A stretch of DNA of 44,799 nucleotides from Amycolatopsis thailandensis (lineage in GTDB: Bacteria; Actinomycetota; Actinomycetes; Mycobacteriales; Pseudonocardiaceae). The stretch lies in contig NZ_NMQT01000068.1 in assembly GCF_002234405.1 (NCBI RefSeq), positions 1 to 44,799 on the forward strand, read 5' to 3'. Below, one piece after another: positions 1 through 8,600 of this stretch. The notes beneath the pieces are model-generated. The model saw nothing but the letters and a program-made list of their open reading frames with translations, had not been told where the DNA came from and searched no databases. How positions within the stretch are numbered: the stretch's first letter is position 1; the number at the start of each line of letters is the position of its first letter. The translations under genes were made by a program, and so were the position numbers.

Positions 1-78
1 AGGTCAGTAAACGGCAGACCATACTGACGGGAGTCAGATCTGGAGAAATAGAAACTTTTCTGCCTTTAATTTTTTTTC
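1..78. other. Non-genomic or low-quality sequence at contig start
   Basis: This stretch is AT-richer than everything else in the window. It ends in a T-rich run (66-77) directly outside the adapter at 79-141. Read on the opposite strand, the order is insert, adapter, then an A-rich tail, which is what an Illumina read gives after passing through the whole adapter. I infer that it is sequencing noise and not chromosome. No gene is supported here. Confidence 0.75.
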
Positions 79-141
79 CAGGCAGAACACGGCATACGAG
101 ATGCTCAGGTACTGGGTTTCAGGCGTGTGCTCTTCCGATCT
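79..141 (+). other. Degraded Illumina P7/TruSeq adapter (assembly contamination)
   Basis: Bases 79-102 match the 24-nt Illumina P7 flow-cell oligo with two mismatches (3rd and 10th bases). Bases 103-107 sit where the index would be. Bases 108-141 match the 34-nt TruSeq read-2 adapter, with the final 17 bases (125-141) exact, including GTGTGCTCTTCCGATCT. Translated on the minus strand it gives RSEEHTPE, close to the familiar adapter peptide RSEEHTSE. Genuine genome sequence should be taken to begin at about 142. Confidence 0.95.
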
Positions 142-963
142 GACAGTTGAATACGCGACTTCACCAGTCGGCGCCCCCCTTACAGCGCTCGCCGCGCGAG
201 CGCGGGCGACGAGCGCCATGGCCCGCGCGGAAACGCCCGAACGGATCAACGCTCGCCTTGCCCAGAGCTGTCGACGCAACGCTGAGGACGGCCGCGTCAG
301 CCGTGCTGGCCGGACAAGTTCGACATGGCGGCGCGGAATCGTGAGGTGACGTCGACACCGAGCCGGGCGCCGGCGGTGATCGCGATCCGATGCCCGTTCA
401 CGTGCGAGGAGTGTCGTCCGGCCGCCTCGATGTCGGCGGCCGTGACCTCACGGGCCCAGCGCAGCGCGTATGTCGCTCTGTCGAACGTGATGAGCACGGC
501 GATCTCGAAGTCGAAGGATCGGCATGAACGCGTGGCCCCCGCCCCGCCCCGCCGGTGACGAGTCCTCGACGCGCACACCGTCGTGGTGGCCGCGGCGCCA
601 TCTGGGATGAGATCAGCGCGGCGGCCCGCGCGGGCCGCCGGTCAGTTTCTGGTCACGGGGGCTTCGGCGATCCCGGCGTAGACGCCGGGGTCACCGATCC
701 GGTGCGGCGCTGGCGGACAGGATGGGGTGCCTGTGGCTGGTGGCACGACGATGGCGATCTCCACGCTCGCGGTCGCTGGCGGCAGATGGCGCTCGCGGAT
801 GCCGCCGGATGGATCATCCGGTGTGGAGTGTTCTGGGCTGTTCGAGTGGTCGTGATTTTCTCGCACTGCGCGTGGTGATCGGCGGGCGCTAGCGTCGGCT
901 GGTCTGGCGGCGAACCCGCCGTCTGGGGAGCCTTCGGGCTTTTGAGGGGAGTTTTTTCTTATT
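142..963. other. Long region without an intact gene
   Basis: Between the adapter and the RHS gene I see no intact gene on either strand. Open frames here are short, rich in Arg/Pro/Ala and overlap in several frames, as expected by chance at this GC content. The one exception is the minus-strand remnant at 297-545. A purine-rich stretch GAGGGGAG at about 945-952 lies 11 bases before the RHS start codon and is probably its ribosome binding site. Confidence 0.5.
297..545 (-). pseudogene. Possible C-terminal remnant of an unknown protein
   Basis: The minus-strand frame from about 545 to the stop at 297 reads like real protein: a hydrophobic strand (FEIAVLITFDRATYALRW), an acidic helix (VTAADIEAA), then HSSHVNGHRIAIT and GVDVTSRFRAAM. 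Histidine-containing HVNG followed by a short tail is reminiscent of C-terminal domains of actinobacterial hypothetical proteins, but I cannot name the family. The frame upstream degenerates into Arg/Gly/Ala-rich sequence and no convincing start with a ribosome binding site is visible. I therefore treat it as a fragment of a decayed gene. It could also be chance coding-like sequence. Confidence 0.3.
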
Positions 964-3900
964 ATGCAACGAAAATTGTTGCGGCCCTTTGTGCTGCGCA
1001 CAATCAGGGCGGCCGCCGCCGGTGTGCTGGTGGCCGTGGTTCCGGCGACCGCGTCGCCCGCTACGGCCGCGGAGGTCTCTGGTGGTGTGCCGTTGCCGGT
1101 GACGTGGACGCCGCCGGCGCAGGTGAACCGGACCCCGACCGGTGTCCCGGCTGATCAGGTGACGCAGAGACCGGCGGAAGCAAGACCGGGTTCGGGGCCG
1201 TCGACCAGGTCGGTGACCTGCGCGACCTTTGCTCGGCTGGGGATTCAGCCATGGTTCCCGATGGATAGGTACCCGATCTCCGACCGCACCGAACTGCTGG
1301 TCAACCGGGCCAACGGCAATGCCGTGATCACCGATCGGGCGCTGACGGTGAAGGGCACGGGACTGGATCTGTCGGTGAACGCGGTCTACAACAGCCGCGG
1401 TTTCGGTGGCGCATTCGGCAAGCTGTGGACGGTGTCGAGCGGGCCGGACGTCCAGCTTGACGTCAGTGCCAGCGGAGTCATCGTGCAGGACCAGACCGGG
1501 TACTGCTCGGAGTACTTGAAGAATCCCGACGGTAGCTACGCCACCCCGATCGGCGCGCACGCCACGCTGGTGAAGCTGGCCGACGGCAAGTACACGCTGT
1601 CCCAGCACGCCTCGGGTGAGACGTGGTCGTTCACCGGCGCCGGACGGCTGATCTCGCAGGCCGACCGCAACGGGAACAGCCTCACCTACCGCTATAACGC
1701 CACCGACGGCACGCTGGCCTCGATCACCGACACCCAGGGCCGGGTCACCACCGCCACCACCAATGCCGACGGGCGCATCAGCGCGATCACCGACCCGGCT
1801 GGTCTGGTCGCCGGCGGTTACGCCTACACCGAGCCCGGCCTCGGTAGCCGACTGTCGAGCATCACCAACCGTAACGGCGGCAAGACCACCTTCACCCAGG
1901 ACGACATGGGGCGGGTCACGTCCGTGACACCGCCGGCAGGCGGGACCTACACCCTCACCTACGACTCGGCGGGCCGGGCGACGCAGGTGAAGGCACCGAA
2001 CTCCGACGGCGTCCCCAGCGTCACCGACTACGCCTACGGCGACACGACCACCACGGTCACCGACCCCAACCGTCACCAGAGCACCTACACCATCGACGAC
2101 AAGCAGCGCCAGACCAAGGCCACCGACGCGCTCGGCCACACCCGGGCCCAGTCGTGGTCGGCGAACGGTGACGTCGCGAGCGTGACCGACGGCATGAACA
2201 ACTCGGTGACCTACGACTACGACGCGCTCAACAACCTCAAGGGCGGCAAGCTCCCCACCAGCGCGACCGCATCAGTCGGCTACACCGACACCGCGCACCC
2301 GCATCTGCCCACCCAGGTGTCGGACTTCTCCGGCACCAAGGTCAGTAAAACCTATGACAGCAACGGCAACGTCAAGACCGTACGCTCCGACGGTCTCGGC
2401 GCCGACGTGGCCAAGTACACCTACACCGCCACCGGCCTGGTCGCGACCAAGGCCGACGGCAACGGCAACATCACCCGCTACGGCTACGACAACGCCGGCA
2501 ACCTGACCACGGTGACACCGCCCGCGCCGCTCAAGCCCACCGCCTACACCTACGACTCCCTGTCGAGGGTGTCGAGCGTGACCGACGGCAACGGCGTCAA
2601 AATCAACTATGGCTACGACAAACTCGACCACATCGTCGCCGTGTCCACCGCCGACGGCACCGGCCTCGCCGCCTACGGATACGACGGTATCGGCAACCGC
2701 ACCAGCGCCCGCACCGCGCACGCCGAGTTCACCAGCACCTACAACCGGCAACTGCTGACCCGTGTCACCCGCACCGCCGGCGGAAGCAGCCAGGCGACGA
2801 TCTACTCCCACGACCGCGCCGGCAACGTCACCGGAGTCGAGGACCCCAGCGGGCGCACCCTCTACGGCTATGACGCCGCCGACCAGCTGACCTCGCTGAC
2901 CGACCAGGCGGGCAAAGTCACCGGCTACGGCTACGACAACGCCGGCAACCGCACCTCGGCGTCCCTGCCCGGCGGCAGCACGCAGACCATCGAGGTCGAC
3001 GCCAGCGGACGGCAGAAAGCCATCACCGTCAAGAACCCTGGCGGTGGCGTGGTGTTCTCCAGCAGCTACCGCTACACCCGGACTGACGGCACCGACACCG
3101 GCCAGATCCAGGCCCGGACCGACTCGGCCAAGTCCACCCGCTACACCTACGACGGATTCGGCAGGCTCACCCAAGCCGGCACCCGCGGCTACGCCTACGA
3201 CCTGGCCGGGAACCTCACCTCCGGCGACGGACGCACCTACACCGTCAACACCGCCAACCAGATGACCAAGGTCGACACCACCACCGCCACCTACGACGGC
3301 GCCGGCAACCTCTCGACCACCACCCCCGGCGGCCAGGCCCACTACAGCCCCACCAACCAGCTCACCTCGATCACCTCCGGCACCGACACCCTGTTCACCG
3401 CCACCTACGACACCCTCGACCAGACCCAGCCCGACACCATCAGCGAAACCACCGACGGAACCACCACCAGCCACGCCTTCACCCGCACCGCCATCGGCGT
3501 GTCCCGCACCGTCGTCAACGGCGCCGCCACCAACTACACCCACGACACCGACGGAAAACTGACCGCCGTCACCGACACCACCGGCAAACACCACAACGCG
3601 ATCGTGGATTCCCAGGGCAGTGTCCTGGCGCTGGTCAACGACACCGGACAGCTGACCGCCCGCTACGACTACACCCCCTACGGCACCACCGCAGCCACCA
3701 ACGTCCTCGGCTCCGGCGCCGAGGCCAACCGGATCCGCTGGATCGGGACCTACCAGCTTGCATCGGGGATCTCCCTGACCGGATCTCGTCACTACAACCC
3801 CGTCTACAGCCGCTTCACCCAACCCGACCCCACCGGCCAGGAACCCAACGACTACGCCTACGCCCAAGGCGACCCTCTGAATCGGAGTGACCCCTCCGGT

Positions 3901-4092
3901 AATGCATCGGCACTGAACGGCTGCGCAGGCGCGGTTGTGGGGGTGGCCTTACTCGGTGTTGCCCTGCTCGGTGGAGGAATCGGTCTGGTCGGCGCTTTCA
4001 TCGCAGCGGACACTCTGGGGGTTGGGCTGGCCATCACGGGCCTCGCCGCTGGTGGTGCCGGCGGCCTCACCATCGACAGTAAGGCGTGTTAA
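964..4092 (+). CDS. Secreted RHS/YD-repeat protein with hydrophobic C-terminal tail
   Basis: 1042 aa. A basic N-terminus and hydrophobic core ending ATASPATAAEV (about residues 1-36) form a signal peptide. A DUF6531-like segment (about 95-165, NGNAVITDRALTVKGTGL) leads into many YD repeats of the form YxYDxxGNLT / YGYDNAGNRT, about 200-930. Next comes the conserved RHS core RYDYTPYGT...GSRHYNPVYSRFTQPDP...DPSG, ending near residue 979. RHS shells are known to enclose a C-terminal variable domain that is often a toxin. Here that domain is only 63 residues, Gly/Ala/Val/Leu-rich, with two predicted membrane-spanning stretches and two Cys. No nuclease or other toxin domain is recognisable. The stop overlaps the start of a 32-aa membrane peptide gene (TAATG), so the two are translationally coupled. 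The base sequence is strongly repetitive. Confidence 0.93.
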   Translation: MQRKLLRPFVLRTIRAAAAGVLVAVVPATASPATAAEVSGGVPLPVTWTPPAQVNRTPTGVPADQVTQRPAEARPGSGPSTRSVTCATFARLGIQPWFPMDRYPISDRTELLVNRANGNAVITDRALTVKGTGLDLSVNAVYNSRGFGGAFGKLWTVSSGPDVQLDVSASGVIVQDQTGYCSEYLKNPDGSYATPIGAHATLVKLADGKYTLSQHASGETWSFTGAGRLISQADRNGNSLTYRYNATDGTLASITDTQGRVTTATTNADGRISAITDPAGLVAGGYAYTEPGLGSRLSSITNRNGGKTTFTQDDMGRVTSVTPPAGGTYTLTYDSAGRATQVKAPNSDGVPSVTDYAYGDTTTTVTDPNRHQSTYTIDDKQRQTKATDALGHTRAQSWSANGDVASVTDGMNNSVTYDYDALNNLKGGKLPTSATASVGYTDTAHPHLPTQVSDFSGTKVSKTYDSNGNVKTVRSDGLGADVAKYTYTATGLVATKADGNGNITRYGYDNAGNLTTVTPPAPLKPTAYTYDSLSRVSSVTDGNGVKINYGYDKLDHIVAVSTADGTGLAAYGYDGIGNRTSARTAHAEFTSTYNRQLLTRVTRTAGGSSQATIYSHDRAGNVTGVEDPSGRTLYGYDAADQLTSLTDQAGKVTGYGYDNAGNRTSASLPGGSTQTIEVDASGRQKAITVKNPGGGVVFSSSYRYTRTDGTDTGQIQARTDSAKSTRYTYDGFGRLTQAGTRGYAYDLAGNLTSGDGRTYTVNTANQMTKVDTTTATYDGAGNLSTTTPGGQAHYSPTNQLTSITSGTDTLFTATYDTLDQTQPDTISETTDGTTTSHAFTRTAIGVSRTVVNGAATNYTHDTDGKLTAVTDTTGKHHNAIVDSQGSVLALVNDTGQLTARYDYTPYGTTAATNVLGSGAEANRIRWIGTYQLASGISLTGSRHYNPVYSRFTQPDPTGQEPNDYAYAQGDPLNRSDPSGNASALNGCAGAVVGVALLGVALLGGGIGLVGAFIAADTLGVGLAITGLAAGGAGGLTIDSKAC

Positions 4093-4190
4093 TGACCACG
4101 ACATCCTGGATCGGCATCGCAGTCCTGTTGGCCGCGATCCTGCTCGGAGTGATCGCTATCGTGCGTAGCAAGAACCGGCGATCGAGATGA
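4092..4190 (+). CDS. 32-aa single-pass membrane peptide coupled to the RHS gene
   Basis: The start ATG shares its A with the stop codon of the RHS gene (TAATG), the classic arrangement for translational coupling. The 32 residues are MTTTSWIG, then about 17 hydrophobic residues (IAVLLAAILLGVIAIV), then a strongly basic end RSKNRRSR. This is a simple one-helix, N-out/C-in membrane peptide. By position it is the partner of the RHS C-terminal tail. An immunity or membrane-anchoring role is inference from gene order only. It is too short for most gene callers. Confidence 0.7.
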   Translation: MTTTSWIGIAVLLAAILLGVIAIVRSKNRRSR

Positions 4191-4626
4191 CGGTCAGCAA
4201 CGCATCCCCAACCAACTCGGGTTTACCACGCCACTACCTCCGCAACATCTAAGGTTCTAAGCCTTTAACAAAACGGCCACGGCAGAACCGGGAGCGCTGC
4301 TGATCGCCCCATACTCCCTGGTCAGAAGCACAGTCCAGCACTGGGTGCGCGACGGGGGCGACTCGTCCGAGCCGTTTCCCGCTCGCTATCAGGGACGCGG
4401 TGCGGGCATGTTCTCGGCACTCGCGGGGTCTGTGAACGTCGTGATTCCCGGCAGTTGATGCGCTGCCGGGAATCACGACATCCGCATCGCCAGACCGTCG
4501 AAAGATCGCGGCCGACGGCATGCTCGCTCGTGTTCCCTCTCCTTGCGAGGACACTTCGAAGACACTGGACCGCCAGCGCGGTCACAGGAGCGACCGCCAG
4601 CGGACGAACGACTCCAAGGCGTCATC
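4191..4626. other. Intergenic region with one strong hairpin
   Basis: No convincing gene. Its GC content is lower than the flanking genes. The main structure is the 17-bp-arm hairpin at 4438-4479, listed separately. Short minus-strand frames here do not resemble known families. Confidence 0.5.
4438..4479. repeat. Perfect 17-bp inverted repeat with 8-nt loop
   Basis: The left arm GTCGTGATTCCCGGCAG (4438-4454) is perfectly complementary to the right arm CTGCCGGGAATCACGAC (4463-4479), with loop TTGATGCG. There is no T-run after either arm, so it is not a standard intrinsic terminator. It could be a dispersed hairpin repeat, an operator or an IS-end remnant. Confidence 0.8.
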
Positions 4627-5340
4627 ATGAAGATGACTTTCGAAGTCCGCACTGTGGACGGGACGAAGCATACTTTCGACTCATTCGAATGCGCTGTCCA
4701 TCAGCTGGCATCGCATGGGCGATACGACGTGCCTCCGAACTGCTCGGCCGCCCCGTGGACGAGCTGCACCTCCTGGTGGCGCACCTGTCCGGCGACAGCT
4801 CGGTATACGCCGTCGCGGGCGGCCACAGTGTCGACACCTCCATGGGCTTCGCCCCGCTGGAGGGCACGATGATGGCGAAAAGGTCCGGCAGAGTCGACCC
4901 GGGCATGCTGCTGTGGCTGCTCCGCGAGGGGCACGTCTCGCTCGGCGAACTCGAAGACGGTCTCTACCACCACTCCGGGCTGCTCGGACTGTCCGGCACG
5001 TCGGACGACACCCGTGAACTCGTCCGCGCCGCGCGGGCGACGTCAAGGCACGGTTCGCCATGGCCGTGTTCGAGCACCGGACCGCCGCGAACTGACGGCC
5101 GTCGCGGCGAGCCTCCCCCGCGTCGACGCACTGGTGTTCACCGGCGACATCGGCTGGAACCAACCAGAAGCCGCCGAAGCCATCGCGAGCGGACCCGGCA
5201 TGCTCGGGCTCCGAGGCGGTCTGTCCCGGACGCGCACCCGGGACGCGGTCATCAGCGACCGGAATTCGCCGGTCCCCGTCCTGACTGTGCAGTCGCGAGA
5301 AGAACTCTCCCTCGCCGCGGCGGCCGCCACCGTCCTGTGA
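4627..5340 (+). pseudogene. Acetate kinase pseudogene (N-terminus lost, two frameshifts)
   Basis: Acetate kinase sequence is spread over all three forward frames. Frame one, about 4715-5040, has RRASELLGRPVDELHLLVAHL, then VDTSMGFAPLEGTMMAKRSG and HHSGLLGLSGTSDD, which match the AckA signatures around VDTSMGxTPLEGxxMGTRSG and SGLLGLSGxS. Frame two, about 5039-5095, has DVKARFAMAVFEHR. Frame three, to 5340, has VDALVFTGDIGWN, matching VDALVFTGGIGEN, and ends with a stop. The first ~170 residues of AckA, including the N-terminal phosphate-binding segment, are missing. In their place a different start, MKMTFEVRTVDGTKHTFDSF, begins at 4627. The gene cannot make active acetate kinase. Sequencing error could explain one shift but not the lost N-terminus. 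Confidence 0.75.
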
Positions 5341-5376
5341 ACCCGCGGGACCCTTTCATCGCGTCTCACGTGATCG

Positions 5377-5664
5377 CTACTCGACGTCGACGAGTTCGGC
5401 GAGTCCGCTGACATCGAGCACGGGCCTCAGCAACGGATTGGCGCGAATGCGGATCCGGTCGGCGTAGGTGAACAGCACGTTGATGCCGCCACTGTCGAGG
5501 TAGTCCACCTCGCGCAGATCGACGGTGGCTGTACCGTTCTTCGTGGCCTCGGCGAGCGCGCTGCAGAAGGTGCCGACATTGCTCAGATCGATCTCCCCGG
5601 ATGCGATCAGCGAGACGGTGCCGTCTTGACGGCTGTCCGTGGTGAGGGTGAGCTCAGTGGTCAT
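5377..5664 (-). CDS. STAS-domain anti-sigma factor antagonist (RsbV/SpoIIAA-like)
   Basis: 95 aa, one STAS domain: VSLIASGEIDLSNVGTF (strand and helix), ATVDLREVDYLDSGGINVL, where the Ser of LDSGG is the position phosphorylated in SpoIIAA/RsbV, then RPVLDVSGLAELVDVE. In this family the unphosphorylated antagonist binds an RsbW-like kinase and frees a sigma factor. The ATG overlaps the stop of the large upstream gene (ATGA at 5661-5664), so the two are co-translated. That upstream protein carries both a SpoIIE-type phosphatase and an RsbW-like ATPase and is its obvious partner. An in-frame ATG at 5799 lies inside the upstream gene and is unlikely to be used. Confidence 0.9.
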   Translation of the reverse strand: MTTELTLTTDSRQDGTVSLIASGEIDLSNVGTFCSALAEATKNGTATVDLREVDYLDSGGINVLFTYADRIRIRANPLLRPVLDVSGLAELVDVE

Positions 5665-8600
5665 CGAACGATCCTCGCCTTCAGATAGACGGTGGTCCCG
5701 GCCTTCCCGTGCTCGATGATGACCTCGTCCATGAATGCACGCATGAGGACCAGACCGCGGCCACGATCGGAGTCGGGTTCCGGCCGAGGGGGTTTCCACG
5801 AGCCGTTGTCGCTGATGATCAGGCTCACACCGTCGGTCAAGACAGTGGCTTGCAGCCGGACGAGGCCCCCGGGGGCATCACGATGACCGTGCTCGATGGC
5901 GTTGGCGGTGGCCTCGCCCGACGCGACGAGGATGTTCTGGAGCATGTCGGCATCGAGCTCACAACGCTGGAGCCAGTCGCGCAAAGCCTTCCGCACGAAC
6001 GCGAGTTCCCCCACCTCGGCGGGAAAGCTCAAATCCAGCGGGCCCGGCCCGCGATAGGTCAACAACGCCACATCGTCCTCATAACCTTCTTCCGGGGCCG
6101 ACTCGGACATGAGCAGTCCTGCCAGGCCTTCGAGGGTGGAGTCACCGTTATCGGCGACCAAGGCGGCGACGCGCTCGATACCGTCGCTGAGCGGGAACCG
6201 ACGCCGTTCGACAAGACCGTCGGTGTACAACACCAGGGTGGCCCTGGCGGGGATGACCGTCCGAGCCTCGGATCGTGGCCTGCCGGGCCGGACACCCAGC
6301 GGGATCGATCGTCCGTCTTCCAGCAACCGCGTGGAGCGATCGGCGTGGATCAGCACGGGCGGCGGATGGCCGGCGGCCGCATAGCTCATCTCGCCGGTAT
6401 CTCGCGAGAGCACCGCGCAGAACGCGGTGGTGCAGACGGCGCCGGGCAGGCGGGCGGCGAACCGATCCAAGCCGGTCAGTGCGGCCGCCGGGCTCGGGTT
6501 CTCCAGCAGCAAGGCACGGCAGGCGCTGCGCAACTGCCCCATGACGGTGGCCGCGGCGAGGCCGTGCCCCACGCAGTCACCGACGACCAGGGCGACGCGC
6601 CCGTCCTCCAGCTCCACCACGTCGTACCAGTCGCCGCCGACCTGCAGTGGGCTGTTCGCAGGCTGATATCGGGCCACGAAGCCGTCGGGTAGATCGTGTG
6701 GGCCGAGAATCGCGTGCTGGAGCGCCAGTGCGGTCTCCCGTTGCTGATCGATTTGACGCACCCGGGCCAATCCTTGGCCCAGCCGTCCGGCCAGCACCGT
6801 CAACAAGGTCTCGTCCTCACCGGTGATCGGCCGCGATTCGCCCAACTCGAGCCAGAGGACCAGGTCACCGTCGGGGTGTTGAAGCGAAACCCCCGCCGTG
6901 CCGAGCTCACCAGCCGCGAAACCGAGCGGATCGGAATCGCGCAAGGCAGCGACGGCGCTCCGGCACTGAGCCGTCAGGTCCTCCCAGCGGACAGGTTCAC
7001 CGATGACCACTGGATCGGTTTTGCCCGCCTGGGCGGAGAAGAGGACGGCCAGGACTCGCCGCGCCTTCCAGACGCGGCGAAGTTCGTCCATCGCGGCGAG
7101 CACTGCTTCCTCGACGGAGTCCGCCTGGGCGAGCTGCTGATTCAAACCGGCCAGGGCGCTCTGGCGCTGCACCGCGTAGTGCTCCGCGGTCACGTCGCGG
7201 AACGTGCCGACCGTGACGCGTCTGCCGGTGTCGGGCTCCTCGACCTGGTTGAAGCTGGCGGTGACCCACACCCGGTGCCCGTTACGGTGCACCACGGGAA
7301 TGGTGTAGCCGCCCCGTTGATCCATCAGCACCGTGTCGAAGGCGTCGGCGACGAGCCGGTACGCGTCGGGATCGGTGTTCGCATCGGGCCACCACGGGTG
7401 GATCGGCCGGTACGGCAGGCCTTTCGGGCCGTATCCGAGGATGGCGGTGAAGGCGCTGTTGATCTCGACGACAGCGCCCTGTTCGTCACAGACGAAGAAG
7501 GCTTCCTGCAGCGAGTCGATCAGCGCCGCACGCCACCGGGCGGACCGTGTGCGCAGCCGGGCGAGTTCGACGTTCGCCCGAACGCGGGCGAGCAGCTCGG
7601 CCGAGGCGAACGGCTTGACGAGGTAGTCGTCAGCGCCGGCTTGCAGCCCCTCGATGGACGCTTCCTGCCCGGCCCGCGCCGAGAGCAGCAGGACGGGCAC
7701 CGTGGCGGTGCGCGGTTCGCTTCGCAGCCTCTCGACCAGGCCAAGCCCGTCGAGACCCGGCATCATCACATCGCTGATGACGAGATCCGGCGCCTCGGAA
7801 CGAATGGCGTCGATCGCCGCGTCGCCATCGGTGACGGCCTCGACCACGTACCCCGACGCGGCGAGGAGCCGGGTCAGGTACTCCCGCATATCGGCGTTGT
7901 CGTCGGCGATCACGACCCGGGCGGGGATGGACGGACGCCCCACCGTGGCTGCGGCAGCTTCGGTGTCTTCGGCGCCTTCGGTGGCAGGAGGGCCGGAGGA
8001 CCACCGCATCGCTTCCAGCACATACGGTTCGGCCGTGGCGGCGGATGTGGCCTGCGTTCCGACGGGAAGGTCACCGGAGCCGAACGGCAACCGGACGGTG
8101 AAGGTCGTTCCCACGCCTTCGGTGCTGGCAGCGGCGATGGTGCCGCCGTGCAGCTCCACGAGCTCCCGCACCAGCGCGAGCCCGATCCCGCTGCCCTCGT
8201 GGGAGCGGGCGCGAGTGTTCTCGATCCGGTGAAACCGCTCGAACAGGCGAGGTATCTCGTGATCAGGCACCCCGACACCGGTGTCGGCCACGACGACGGT
8301 CGCCGCCGCCGCGTCCTTGGCCACGGCGATCGTGATGGAACCCTCGAAGGTGAACTTCACGGCGTTGCTCAAAAGGTTGAAGACGACCTTCTCCCACAGT
8401 CCGAGGTCCAGGTGCACCGGCTCGCCCAGCGGTGGGCAGTCGACGACGAAGCGCAGGCCCGCTCTCTCGACGGCGGCCTGGAAGACACTGGCCAGTTCCG
8501 CGGTGACGGCCGCGAGATCCACCGGCTCGAAGCGGGCCTGCATACGACCTGCTTCGAGCCGTGAGAAGTCCAGGAGCGTGTTGACCAGCTTGCTCAGTCG

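Noticed and set aside
34..279. Minus-strand ORF of 81 aa containing RSEEHTPETQ
   Set aside because: Its end is translated Illumina adapter; not a gene.
889..2139. 416-aa minus-strand ORF opposite the RHS gene
   Set aside because: Arg/Gly/Val-rich shadow of the RHS coding strand; no domain, overlaps completely.
2272..3867. 531-aa minus-strand Gly/Val-rich ORF
   Set aside because: Antisense shadow of the YD repeats (repeated GACGG/TACGA codons read backward); PE-PGRS-like look is an artefact.
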